Shown piece by piece: positions 1-7,420 of a DNA stretch of 64,000 bases; the first letter of the stretch is position 1, and every line of letters begins with the position of its first letter. Source of the stretch: Prevotella sp. (GTDB taxonomy: Bacteria > Bacteroidota > Bacteroidia > Bacteroidales > Bacteroidaceae). The translations under genes and the position numbers were made by a program. The stretch is taken from NCBI GenBank assembly GCA_017460515.1, contig JAFUAY010000035.1, positions 1-64,000 of the forward strand, in the 5' to 3' direction. The notes under the pieces were generated by a model, which was not told where the DNA came from, made no database searches, and was given only the letters and a program-made list of their open reading frames with translations.

Positions 1-1
1 C

Positions 2-883
2 AGGGTGGAGTATTTCAGCGCCATCATCATTGCCGTATTGGTACTGTCGGCTGGTATCACTTCACTCATCGAGTCGGTGAAGAAAATCTTTAACCCGACC
101 GAGCCGGAATACACCACCGTCACGCTCATCGTCATCGTGGTGGCTATTATAGTGAAACTGGTTCTGGGACAATATGTAAAACGCCAAGGACAGCAGTTGA
201 AGAGCGATGCCTTGATAGCTTCAGGTTCTGATGCCCTCTTCGATGCCGTCATCACACTGGCCACACTTGTATCGGCTGGTATCATGTTGCTGTGGAACGT
301 CTCGCTCGACGGTATTCTTGGCGCATTAATCTCTCTGGTCATCATCAAGGCTGGTATCGAAATGCTGGCCTCTCCGGTCAACGAACTCCTTGGTGCACGG
401 ATCTCTCAGGAATTGGTTCACGACATCAAGCAGGAGGTCGGGGCTTTTGAGGGCGTTCATGGCGTGTTTGATATCATCCTTCACAATTATGGACCCAATG
501 TCCTAATCGGCTCGCTGCACATCAACGTCTACGACACGATGGATGCCCACGAGATACACGGTCTGACACGACGTATCTCTGAACAGATATACGCCAAGCA
601 TGGCATTATTATGACCGTTGGAGTCTATGCCATAGCTACGGGTGAGAACAAGCGAAGCCAGCTACAAAGCACCGTTATGCAGACATTGGCCAAGCACAAG
701 GAGATAGTGCAGGTGCATGGCTTCTACTACTTTGAGGAAGAGCATCGGATTTCCGTGGACGTAGTTCCTGATATTTCCGTACACGATGACGCAGCCCTTT
801 CCGCTCGTCTGGTGGAAGAACTGCAACCCCTTGCTTCTGGCGAAGAAATCAGTATCGTGATAGACCATAACTATAGCGAATAA
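2..883 (+). CDS. Cation diffusion facilitator (CDF) metal transporter, 5' partial
   Basis: The frame is already open at the window edge, so the true start and the first membrane helices lie upstream. About four membrane helices are visible (roughly residues 4-24, 37-57, 77-97 and 104-124 of the visible part), followed by a long cytosolic tail. The helix matching TM5 carries SDALIASGSDALFDAV, which keeps the metal-site Asp; the His of the usual HxxxD motif is not evident. The tail starts with the alpha-beta dimerisation domain of CDF exporters and seems to hold a second, similar half. Family role: proton-coupled export of Zn, Fe, Mn or a similar divalent ion across the inner membrane. The metal cannot be told from sequence. 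The next gene follows on the same strand after about 100 bases. Confidence 0.85.
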   Translation, partial: RVEYFSAIIIAVLVLSAGITSLIESVKKIFNPTEPEYTTVTLIVIVVAIIVKLVLGQYVKRQGQQLKSDALIASGSDALFDAVITLATLVSAGIMLLWNVSLDGILGALISLVIIKAGIEMLASPVNELLGARISQELVHDIKQEVGAFEGVHGVFDIILHNYGPNVLIGSLHINVYDTMDAHEIHGLTRRISEQIYAKHGIIMTVGVYAIATGENKRSQLQSTVMQTLAKHKEIVQVHGFYYFEEEHRISVDVVPDISVHDDAALSARLVEELQPLASGEEISIVIDHNYSE

Positions 884-982
884 CATGATTCAGCAAGTAG
901 AAATAACTATCCAGGAATTACGGTGGAGCAAGAAGGTTGGTAGTAACTATTATTGGAGAGTAAAAAACGAAATCGAAAGGAT

Positions 983-1711
983 ATGAAAGTTAAGATACAG
1001 ACAATGTTGGGCGACATCGTGGTTCGCCTATATGACGAGACACCCAACCACCGTGATAACTTCGTAAAATTGGTGAAGGATGGCTATTATGATGGTATGC
1101 TGTTCCATCGAGTGATTAAAGACTTTATGATCCAGGGCGGTGATCCAGACTCAAAGGGTGCACCAGCTGGAAAGATGCTGGGCATGGGTGGTCCTGACTA
1201 TACGCTGGAGGCTGAAATCAAGGATGGTTTGTTCCATAAACGTGGTGCTTTGGCAGCAGCACGTCAGGGAGACGAGGTGAATCCTGAGCGTCGTAGCAGC
1301 GGTTCACAGTTCTATATCGTCTGGGGACAAGTCTACAACGAAGGTCAGCTCCGTCAGTTTTCCAAGCAGTTGAAGATGCAGAAGATTCAGTCAGTTTTCA
1401 ATCAGCTGGCTAAAGAGCATCATGACGAGATTATGCAGATGCGCCGCGAGCGTAACCGGGCCGGACTGCAGGAATTGCAGGACAAACTTGCTGTCGAAGC
1501 AGAAGCACAAGTAACAGGTAATGGCCTGACTGACGAACAGCTGAAGATTTATTCTACCATTGGTGGTACGCCACACCTTGATGGCCAATACACCGTGTTT
1601 GGTGAAGTGGAAGAGGGACTCGATGTCGTGGAGATGATTCAGGGCTCAGCTACTGCACGTGGCGACCGCCCTGTTGATGACATAGAAATGCGCATTTCAG
1701 TTCTTTCGTAG
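983..1711 (+). CDS. Peptidylprolyl isomerase, cyclophilin type
   Basis: Cyclophilin fold protein that catalyses cis-trans isomerisation of X-Pro bonds. The start at 983 is chosen over an upstream TTG because it is preceded by AAAGGAT and begins directly with the first beta strand (MKVKIQTMLGDI). Family motifs seen: FHRVIKDFMIQGGDP near residue 40, GSQFYIV near 110, and FGEVEEGLDVV near the end. Between the FYI motif and the final third there is a helical, charged insert of roughly 60 residues (QLRQFSKQLKMQKIQ onward) that ordinary cyclophilins lack; such inserts are common in Bacteroidetes members. No signal peptide is seen, so it is likely cytosolic. Confidence 0.88.
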   Translation: MKVKIQTMLGDIVVRLYDETPNHRDNFVKLVKDGYYDGMLFHRVIKDFMIQGGDPDSKGAPAGKMLGMGGPDYTLEAEIKDGLFHKRGALAAARQGDEVNPERRSSGSQFYIVWGQVYNEGQLRQFSKQLKMQKIQSVFNQLAKEHHDEIMQMRRERNRAGLQELQDKLAVEAEAQVTGNGLTDEQLKIYSTIGGTPHLDGQYTVFGEVEEGLDVVEMIQGSATARGDRPVDDIEMRISVLS

Positions 1712-1712
1712 T

Positions 1713-1790
1713 TATCTGCATCCCGACTGCTTGAAGTGCGGCAAATGCACCTTAGCTTGTCCTACAAAGATTATGGCGTTAAAGAAATAG
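1713..1790 (+). pseudogene. C-terminal remnant of a 4Fe-4S ferredoxin-like protein
   Basis: In the frame containing CAT at 1719-1721, the bases just after the cyclophilin stop encode HPDCLKCGKCTLACPTK and end in MALKK plus a TAG stop at 1788. The spacing C-x2-C-x2-C-x3-C-P is a complete 4Fe-4S cluster signature. Reading upstream in this frame meets a stop at 1683-1685, inside the cyclophilin gene, and there is no start codon before the motif, so this cannot be a full gene. I read it as the last piece of a ferredoxin-type protein whose body was deleted. A frameshift fusion to the cyclophilin is possible but less likely. Confidence 0.5.
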
Positions 1791-1798
1791 GATACAAA

Positions 1799-1828
1799 AA
1801 AAGACATTGCCTTTCGGCGATGTCTTTT
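1799..1828 (-). terminator. Hairpin terminator, distal copy (tandem duplicate)
   Basis: On the minus strand this reads AAAAGACATCGCC, loop GAAA, GGCAATGTCTTTT followed by more T. One G-T pair, otherwise a full 13-base stem. It is a copy of the hairpin 49 bases away at 1848-1877 and serves as a second terminator for tRNA-His; on the plus strand it could also end the upstream transcript. Confidence 0.7.
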
Positions 1829-1847
1829 GGTTCGGACTTCTCACAAA

Positions 1848-1877
1848 AAAAGACATTGCCTTTCGGCGATGTCTTTT
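1848..1877 (-). terminator. Hairpin terminator directly after tRNA-His
   Basis: Minus-strand hairpin AAAAGACATCGCC, GAAA loop, GGCAATGTC with a run of seven T immediately downstream. It begins at the encoded CCA end of tRNA-His. A near-identical second copy lies at 1799-1828. Confidence 0.8.
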
Positions 1878-1954
1878 GGGGTGCCCGGACGGACTCGAAC
1901 CGTCGACATTCAGAACCACAATCTGACGCTCTAACCAACTGAACTACGGGCACC
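1877..1954 (-). tRNA. tRNA-His (anticodon GTG)
   Basis: Minus-strand cloverleaf with acceptor GTGCCCG paired to CGGGCAC, D arm GTTC..GAGC-like, anticodon loop with GTG, and T arm GGTTCGAGTCC. An extra G at 1954 (position -1) faces C73, the identity element of tRNA-His. CCA is encoded (complement of 1879-1877), so the mature end is in the gene. Confidence 0.95.
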
Positions 1955-1984
1955 ATCAATTGGCTGTTTTCTTAAAAGCGAGTG

Positions 1985-2017
1985 CAAAGGTAGTTATAAT
2001 TTTTTATTCTACCAAAT
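1985..2017 (-). promoter_or_regulatory. Bacteroidetes-type promoter for tRNA-His
   Basis: Minus strand reads ATTTG (complement of 2013-2017), 20 bases, then TACCTTTG (complement of 1985-1992), matching the -33/-7 consensus of the phylum. The tRNA starts about 30 bases downstream. Confidence 0.7.
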
Positions 2018-2043
2018 ATTTGACTCGTTTTTTTTGAGAAATT

Positions 2044-2874
2044 TTATAAAAGACCGCTTTTTTGCAGCTCAACAGCCATTTCTTGTTGTAGTTCGCGTGC
2101 TTTTTGTCCTGCTATTTCTGCATAATCGTCGTTTGAAGAGGCATAGATAATACCGCGTGATGAATTGACCAATAGACCGCAGTCGGGGGTCATTCCGTAC
2201 TTGCACACCTCCTGAAGAGAACCGCCTTGTGCGCCAACGCCAGGAACAAGGAGGAAATGGTTGGGAGCTACGCGACGAATATCCTGGAACATTGAACCTT
2301 GGGTGGCGCCCACTACAAACATCATGTTGTCTGGTGTTCCCCAAAGCTGACAACGCTTCAGGACTTTCTCGAACAGTCGCTCGCCATGAGTGTCTTCCGT
2401 CAACTGGAAATCATGAGAGCCCTTGTTGCTGGTGAGTGCGAGGACAATTACCCATTTGCCGTCGTACTCCAGGAAGGGTGTTATGGAGTCTTCGCCCATA
2501 TATGGTGCTACAGTGAGTGCGTCGATGTCATATTCTTCAAAGAACGTACGGGCGTACATCTGTGAGGTATTGCCAATATCGCCTCGTTTGGCATCGGCAA
2601 TGATGAGATGATGGGGATAATGCTCTTTCAGATAATTGACGGTATTGACAAAAGCCTCCATACCTTTCAGTCCATAGGCCTCATAGAAGGCGAGGTTGGG
2701 CTTGTAGGCTACACAGTAGGGCGCTGTTGCATCAATGATTGACTTGTTGAATTCGAAGATGGGGTCATGCAAGTCAAACACGCACTTAGGCATCTTCTTT
2801 GGGTCGCTGTCAAGACCTACGCAGAGAAACGACTGTTTCTCCTTGATTTGCTGTATCAGTTCTTTTCTGTTCAT
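2044..2874 (-). CDS. pyrF: Orotidine 5'-phosphate decarboxylase
   Basis: Last step of de novo UMP synthesis: decarboxylation of OMP. The catalytic D-x-K-x-x-D signature is present as [12 protein letters not shown] near residue 93, with the N-terminal strand [10 protein letters not shown] and the phosphate-loop region VPGVGAQGG near residue 212. At 276 residues it is of the longer (type 2) OMP decarboxylase group common in Bacteroidetes, not the roughly 230-residue enterobacterial type. It starts 18 bases after the stop of prfA, so the two are probably one transcript from the promoter before prfA. Confidence 0.95.
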   Translation of the reverse strand: MNRKELIQQIKEKQSFLCVGLDSDPKKMPKCVFDLHDPIFEFNKSIIDATAPYCVAYKPNLAFYEAYGLKGMEAFVNTVNYLKEHYPHHLIIADAKRGDIGNTSQMYARTFFEEYDIDALTVAPYMGEDSITPFLEYDGKWVIVLALTSNKGSHDFQLTEDTHGERLFEKVLKRCQLWGTPDNMMFVVGATQGSMFQDIRRVAPNHFLLVPGVGAQGGSLQEVCKYGMTPDCGLLVNSSRGIIYASSNDDYAEIAGQKARELQQEMAVELQKSGLL

Positions 2875-2892
2875 TTGCTGGTTCCTTTTCTT

Positions 2893-4008
2893 TTATAGTT
2901 CTGACTCTTTCATGCGTTCAGCATTTTCTGCCACAGTGAGGGCATCAATCATAGCTTGGATATCACCTCCGAGGAATCCTTGCAGGTCGTGAGTGGTATA
3001 GCCGATGCGATGGTCGGTGACTCGTCCTTGTGGGAAGTTGTAGGTGCGAATCTTGGCTGATCGGTCGCCTGTTGAGACAAGTGTCTTACGGCGCGAGGCA
3101 ATATCGTCGACATACTTCTGGTGTTCCTTGTCATATATAAAAGTGTACAGGCGCGAAAGGGCACGCTCCTTGTTCTTGGGCTGGTCGCGCGTCTCAGTAC
3201 ACTCGATGAGGATTTCTTCTGTTTCGCCAGTATTGGGATTCTTCCACATGTAGCGAAGACGAACACCGGATTCTACTTTGTTGACATTCTGTCCGCCCGC
3301 ACCGCTGGAACGGAAGGTGTCCCACTTGATTTCGCCTTCGTTGATATGTACCTCGAACTTATCAGCTTCTGGCAAGACGGCAACGGTGGCTGCCGACGTC
3401 TGCATGCGTCCGTTGGATTCCGTAACAGGTACTCGCTGTACACGATGCACGCCGCTTTCGTATTTCAATGTACCATAAACGTCGGCACCGCTCACTGCGA
3501 AGTCAATCTCCTTGTAGCCGCCAACAGCGCCCTCATTAAAATCCGTGACACTGAGTTGCCAGCCTTTCGACTCGCAATAGCTCTTGTACATTTTGAAGAG
3601 GTCGCCTGCAAACAGACAGGCTTCGTCGCCGCCTGTTCCAGCACGAATCTCCATCTGAACGTTCTTGGCGTCTTCGGGGTCCTTGGGGATGAGCGCAATT
3701 TTGATTTCTTCCTCCAGCTGAGGCTGAAGTGCCTCGTTGTCGGCAAGCTCTTCGCGAGCCATGTCCTTCATTTCAGGATCGGTCTCATTGGCAAGAATGT
3801 CCTTAGCCTCTTTGATGCTGTTCAGGCAAGCGATATAACGCTTTCGGGCATCCATGATGTCGCCCAGGTCTTTATACTCTTTTGTCAGTTTGACGAAACG
3901 GTTCTGGTCGGCAATCACGTCGGGGTCGGTAATCAGGGTGGATACCTCTTCGAATCGTGCTTCAAGACCGTCAAGTTTCTGTAGGATGGTGTTGCTTGTT
4001 TCTGCCAT
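2893..4008 (-). CDS. prfA: Peptide chain release factor 1
   Basis: Terminates translation at UAA and UAG. The peptidyl-tRNA hydrolysis motif GGQ appears in SSGAGGQNVNKVESG near residue 238, and the codon-reading tripeptide is PVT in RVPVTESNGR (RF1 has P-x-T where RF2 has SPF). Length 371 residues is slightly over the usual 355-360, with the extra residues at the N-terminus. First gene of a two-gene minus-strand unit with pyrF; a clear promoter lies 40 bases upstream. Confidence 0.97.
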   Translation of the reverse strand: MAETSNTILQKLDGLEARFEEVSTLITDPDVIADQNRFVKLTKEYKDLGDIMDARKRYIACLNSIKEAKDILANETDPEMKDMAREELADNEALQPQLEEEIKIALIPKDPEDAKNVQMEIRAGTGGDEACLFAGDLFKMYKSYCESKGWQLSVTDFNEGAVGGYKEIDFAVSGADVYGTLKYESGVHRVQRVPVTESNGRMQTSAATVAVLPEADKFEVHINEGEIKWDTFRSSGAGGQNVNKVESGVRLRYMWKNPNTGETEEILIECTETRDQPKNKERALSRLYTFIYDKEHQKYVDDIASRRKTLVSTGDRSAKIRTYNFPQGRVTDHRIGYTTHDLQGFLGGDIQAMIDALTVAENAERMKESEL

Positions 4009-4049
4009 TCTTTTAGTATTCTGATATTTGTCTTCTGAAATTTTGCCTG

Positions 4050-4081
4050 CAAAGGTACGAAAATTCGGTCATAGCACAAAA
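4050..4081 (-). promoter_or_regulatory. Promoter for prfA-pyrF
   Basis: Minus strand TTTTG (complement of 4077-4081), 19 bases, TACCTTTG (complement of 4050-4057). Both boxes match the phylum consensus. Confidence 0.75.
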
Positions 4082-4181
4082 GAATTCATTCTTTTTGTTA
4101 GCTGAGACGTTGATATTTAGAATCTGCGGTGTGGCTGGCATGGTTTTTGCTGGTTGTTATATGAGAAAGGAGATTTAAATT

Positions 4182-4832
4182 ATGGCATTTGTAGATTATT
4201 ATAAGATTCTTGGAGTAGACAAGAATATTCCTCAGAAAGACGTGAAGAAAGCTTACCTGAAGAGGGCTAAGCAGTTTCACCCGGACCTTCATCCCAATGA
4301 CCCGAAGGCCAAAGCGAAGTTTCAGGCATTGAATGAAGCTTATGACGTGATAGGCGATGCTGAAAAGCGTCGTAAGTATGACCAGTATGGCGAACAGTGG
4401 CGTCAGGCAGATGCTTTTGGAGGAGCGAGTGCTGGCGCTGGCGGCAGTGGGTCGCCATTTGAAGGTTTTGACTTCTCGAACTTCAAGGGAACAGGCGGAT
4501 TCAGCAGTTTCTTTGAAGACCTGTTCGGTGGTGGTAGTAGGGGATTCTCAGGTTTCGGTCAAGGCTTCGGTCAACAACCGCAACACGATACTCAGGCTAC
4601 TGTATCCATTGACATGTATACTGCACTCTTGGGCGGCGAGGTGATTGTGACCATCAGTGGTAGTCAGAAAGTAAAGCTGAAGATAAAGCCCTGTACGCAG
4701 TCGGGAACAAAAGTCCGGTTGCGTGGAAAGGGGCAGGGTGGGAGTGACCTGATTATTACCTATCAAGTGACACTACCCACCTCGCTCAGTGATCGGCAGC
4801 GCGAATTGGTTGAGGAAATGAGGCGCAGCTGA
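4182..4832 (+). CDS. Short DnaJ/CbpA-like co-chaperone
   Basis: J-domain protein that would stimulate ATP hydrolysis by DnaK. Residues about 4-69 form the J domain with the essential HPD in KQFHPDLHPND; residues 80-135 are a Gly/Phe/Ser-rich linker; the rest is one beta-rich substrate-binding segment (TQATVSIDMYTALLGG to LRGKGQGGSDLIITYQV). There is no Cys-rich zinc domain, and the protein is 216 residues against about 300 for CbpA, because the two C-terminal beta domains are condensed to roughly one. This short form looks intact: no frameshift is seen. It is divergent from prfA and converges with kdsB, only 4 bases apart. Confidence 0.85.
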   Translation: MAFVDYYKILGVDKNIPQKDVKKAYLKRAKQFHPDLHPNDPKAKAKFQALNEAYDVIGDAEKRRKYDQYGEQWRQADAFGGASAGAGGSGSPFEGFDFSNFKGTGGFSSFFEDLFGGGSRGFSGFGQGFGQQPQHDTQATVSIDMYTALLGGEVIVTISGSQKVKLKIKPCTQSGTKVRLRGKGQGGSDLIITYQVTLPTSLSDRQRELVEEMRRS

Positions 4833-4836
4833 CGCG

Positions 4837-5580
4837 CTACGAAATCTGTTTCAGATACTGCTCGGCTCTTTCCAGATCTTCGGGTGTGTCAATGCCTACG
4901 GTTTCTATATCGGTCACACCAACTTTGATACGATAACCGTTCTGCAGCCAGCGTAATTGCTCCAGGCTCTCTGCTAACTCCAGAGGACTCTGGGGCAGTT
5001 TTGTAATCTCGGCAAGCACCTCGCGGCGGTAGGCGTACAGACCAATATGTTTCAAGAATGGGAACGACTGCAACCATTCTGACTTTTCGCATCCGCGGAT
5101 GTAGGGGATAACTGATCGGCTGAAATAAAGTGCGTAGCCGTTCACGTCAGTAACAATCTTTGGAGAATTAGGATTTTCTGTTGCCTCGATGCTCTCAAAC
5201 GGTTTGCCAAGTGTGGCTATCTGAGTACGCTTGTCATCAAACAGATGCATCACCGTTTCCAGTTGTGACTTCTGGATGAATGGCTCGTCGCCCTGTACAT
5301 TGATAATCACGTCGGCGTCGGTCTTGATAATTGATGCAGCCTCCTGAATGCGGTCGGTACCGCTTTTGTGGTTTGATGAAGTCATGACTGCCTTTCCGCC
5401 GAAGTCTTCAACAGCTTTCAGAATACGTTCATCGTCAGTGGCCACGTATGCCTCTCCAAGAACGCTTACAACCTGTTCGTAAACTCTCTGAATGACGGTC
5501 TTTCCATTGAGAATGGCCAATGGTTTTCCGGGAAATCGCGTTGATGCGTAACGTGCTGGAATGATTCCAATAAATTTCAT
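4837..5580 (-). CDS. kdsB: 3-deoxy-manno-octulosonate cytidylyltransferase (CMP-Kdo synthetase)
   Basis: Activates Kdo with CTP for lipopolysaccharide core assembly; cytosolic. Nucleotidyltransferase motifs are clear: IIPARYASTRFPGKPLA at the N-terminus and INVQGDEPFI near residue 95, with HIGLYAYRREVL near 168. Length 247 residues is typical. It stands alone on the minus strand; a TACATTTG box lies 54 bases upstream of the start. Confidence 0.96.
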   Translation of the reverse strand: MKFIGIIPARYASTRFPGKPLAILNGKTVIQRVYEQVVSVLGEAYVATDDERILKAVEDFGGKAVMTSSNHKSGTDRIQEAASIIKTDADVIINVQGDEPFIQKSQLETVMHLFDDKRTQIATLGKPFESIEATENPNSPKIVTDVNGYALYFSRSVIPYIRGCEKSEWLQSFPFLKHIGLYAYRREVLAEITKLPQSPLELAESLEQLRWLQNGYRIKVGVTDIETVGIDTPEDLERAEQYLKQIS

Positions 5581-5633
5581 ATGTTCAAAGTTTTCGTTTG
5601 TATCTGTTTACGCTTTTATCATGTAAAGCACTG

Positions 5634-5641
5634 CAAATGTA
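5634..5641 (-). promoter_or_regulatory. Putative -7 box for kdsB
   Basis: Minus strand TACATTTG matches TAnnTTTG; no convincing -33 element is seen at the right spacing. Confidence 0.45.
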
Positions 5642-5704
5642 CTTAAAATATTGGATTACGAACCACCTCTGAACCTTAATAATTCATAATTCTTCCACAT
5701 CTTC

Positions 5705-5735
5705 TTGTCAGTGCACATTTTTTTTCGTAATTTTG
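5705..5735 (+). promoter_or_regulatory. Putative promoter for the MORN-repeat gene
   Basis: TTG at 5705-5707, 20 bases, TAATTTTG at 5728-5735. The first ATG at 5746 is only 10 bases after the box, so the transcript would have almost no leader; a second in-frame ATG is at 5755. Confidence 0.5.
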
Positions 5736-5745
5736 GGCATTAAAA

Positions 5746-6876
5746 ATGAAAACTATGAATTTCAAACTATATATTTTTACGATAATATTCCTTTCTTTTT
5801 CCTGTGGCGTCCAAGGGCAGAAAATTACCGTTGGGTCGTGCAAAACGAAAGACAACGGTGAATATAAAGGAGAAATGGCTTCAGGAAAACCTCATGGAAA
5901 AGGAAAGACTGTATGGAATGATGGTGACTGGTTTGAAGGAGAATACGTGAAAGGCAAGCGTCAAGGCTATGGCGTCTATACATTTGCTGACGGAGAGAAA
6001 TACGAAGGTGAATGGGTTCAGGATCATCAGCATGGATTGGGAACGTACTATTTCTCTACCAATAATAAATATGTGGGACTATGGTACCGTGATGTACAGC
6101 AGGGACATGGTGTCATGTATTATTACAATGGTGACAAATATGACGGTAACTGGCGCGACAACAAACGTGACGGCAAGGGTACCTACACCTTTTCTGCTGG
6201 AGCCTATTATACAGGTGACTGGAAAGCGGACAAAAAAGAAGGGAAGGGACGCTTTTGCTGGAGCGACGGCAGTATCTATGACGGACAATGGGTCAACGAT
6301 ATGAAGTCAGGAAAGGGTAACTACCAATATTCAAATGGTGATGTGTATACCGGCCATTTCAGCAACGACCTGATGCATGGGAAAGGAATCTACCGATTTC
6401 AGAACGGCGATGTCTATGAAGGCGACTATCAGCGAGGTGAACGCAGCGGAACAGGAATTTTCCGCTATGCCAATGGTGATAAGTATACTGGTCAGTTCTT
6501 TAATGGAGCTAAACATGGTACCGGCACATTGGTTTGGCAAGATGGCAGTACATATACTGGGCATTGGAAGAATGATAAACCCAATGGCAAGGGTAAACTG
6601 TCAACCCGCCAGGGTGATGAAGTAGACGGACAATTCCTGAACGGCGAACCCGAAGGTGAGTGTATTGGACACATGGCTGACGGATCGAAGTTCAAAGCCT
6701 TCTTCCACAACGGTAAGCGTCATGGTGCCTCTATTGAAGAGTCAAAAGACGGTACACGGTTTGAAGGCACCTACTATGAAGGAAAACGTGATGGGAAATT
6801 CGTTGAGAAAGATCGCAACGGAAATGTCATAGCAGAAGGTACTTACAGTTACGGACGCCGCCAATTGAATAAGTGA
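5746..6876 (+). CDS. Exported MORN-repeat protein
   Basis: After an N-terminal signal peptide (hydrophobic IFTIIFLSFSCGV, likely cut after VQG), nearly the whole chain consists of about a dozen MORN repeats of 22-24 residues with the pattern Y-x-G-x-W-x-x-x-x-x-x-G-x-G (for example YDGNWRDNKRDGKGTYTF). The Cys in FSCG does not sit in a good lipobox. MORN arrays form elongated beta sheets used as scaffolds or for lipid and protein binding; no catalytic domain is attached, so a specific role cannot be given. The final two or three repeats are degenerate. 376 residues, apparently monocistronic. Confidence 0.85.
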   Translation: MKTMNFKLYIFTIIFLSFSCGVQGQKITVGSCKTKDNGEYKGEMASGKPHGKGKTVWNDGDWFEGEYVKGKRQGYGVYTFADGEKYEGEWVQDHQHGLGTYYFSTNNKYVGLWYRDVQQGHGVMYYYNGDKYDGNWRDNKRDGKGTYTFSAGAYYTGDWKADKKEGKGRFCWSDGSIYDGQWVNDMKSGKGNYQYSNGDVYTGHFSNDLMHGKGIYRFQNGDVYEGDYQRGERSGTGIFRYANGDKYTGQFFNGAKHGTGTLVWQDGSTYTGHWKNDKPNGKGKLSTRQGDEVDGQFLNGEPEGECIGHMADGSKFKAFFHNGKRHGASIEESKDGTRFEGTYYEGKRDGKFVEKDRNGNVIAEGTYSYGRRQLNK

Positions 6877-6926
6877 TTTTACAGAGAAAAATAATATAAA
6901 GACTAACAATCTAAAGACAAATCGTT

Positions 6927-7370
6927 ATGATTATTGACACGCTTGACAACCTCGTAAAGTACGAGTCGTTGAATCCGCTATTCAAAGACGTAGTGGAGTT
7001 TTTGAAAAAGAATGACCTGAACCGTATGGAACCAGGTAAGCACGCTATCAAGGGAGGTGACTTGTTTGTCAACATCACCACAGCCAAAGGCAAAACACCT
7101 GATGAAGCAGTGCTGGAGACTCATGTGAAGATGATTGACATCCAGATTCCGTTGGATGCCCCTGAGACTTATGGATATACACCACTTTGCCGACTGCCGG
7201 ATACTCCTTATAATGCTGAAAAAGACATTACCAAGTATGAGGGAATGGCTGAAAGCTTCGTGGATTGTCAGCCGGGAATGTTTGCAATCTTCTTCCCACA
7301 AGACGGACATGCTCCTTGCATCTCTTTGTCGCCAGAAATCAAGAAAGCTATTTTCAAGGTGAAAGTGTAA
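6927..7370 (+). CDS. YhcH/YjgK/YiaL family cupin-like protein
   Basis: 147 residues spanning the whole family, which includes E. coli YhcH (sialic acid locus) and the EbgC beta subunit of evolved beta-galactosidase. Typical segments: GKHAIKGGDLFVNI, ETHVKMIDIQIPL, GMFAIFFPQDGHAPCIS; the conserved His and Asp of the barrel (THVKMID, PQDGHAP) are present and probably bind a metal. Proposed family activity is on sugar anomers, which remains uncertain. It sits between a MORN protein and glgB and about 50 bases before the glgB start, so the two could share a transcript. Confidence 0.85.
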   Translation: MIIDTLDNLVKYESLNPLFKDVVEFLKKNDLNRMEPGKHAIKGGDLFVNITTAKGKTPDEAVLETHVKMIDIQIPLDAPETYGYTPLCRLPDTPYNAEKDITKYEGMAESFVDCQPGMFAIFFPQDGHAPCISLSPEIKKAIFKVKV

Positions 7371-7420
7371 GACGCGTGATGCTGTCATCTTAATAATTAA
7401 TAATGTATAAAGGAGAGAAT

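Noticed and set aside
1736-1959. Short frames on both strands across tRNA-His
   Set aside because: They run through the tRNA and its terminators.
3121-3984. 287-codon plus-strand frame inside prfA
   Set aside because: It is the mirror frame of a well-supported release factor gene and has no family features.
6927-7370. EbgC beta-galactosidase subunit
   Set aside because: The YhcH/YjgK/YiaL family includes EbgC, but there is no beta-galactosidase gene nearby, so the specific role is not supported.
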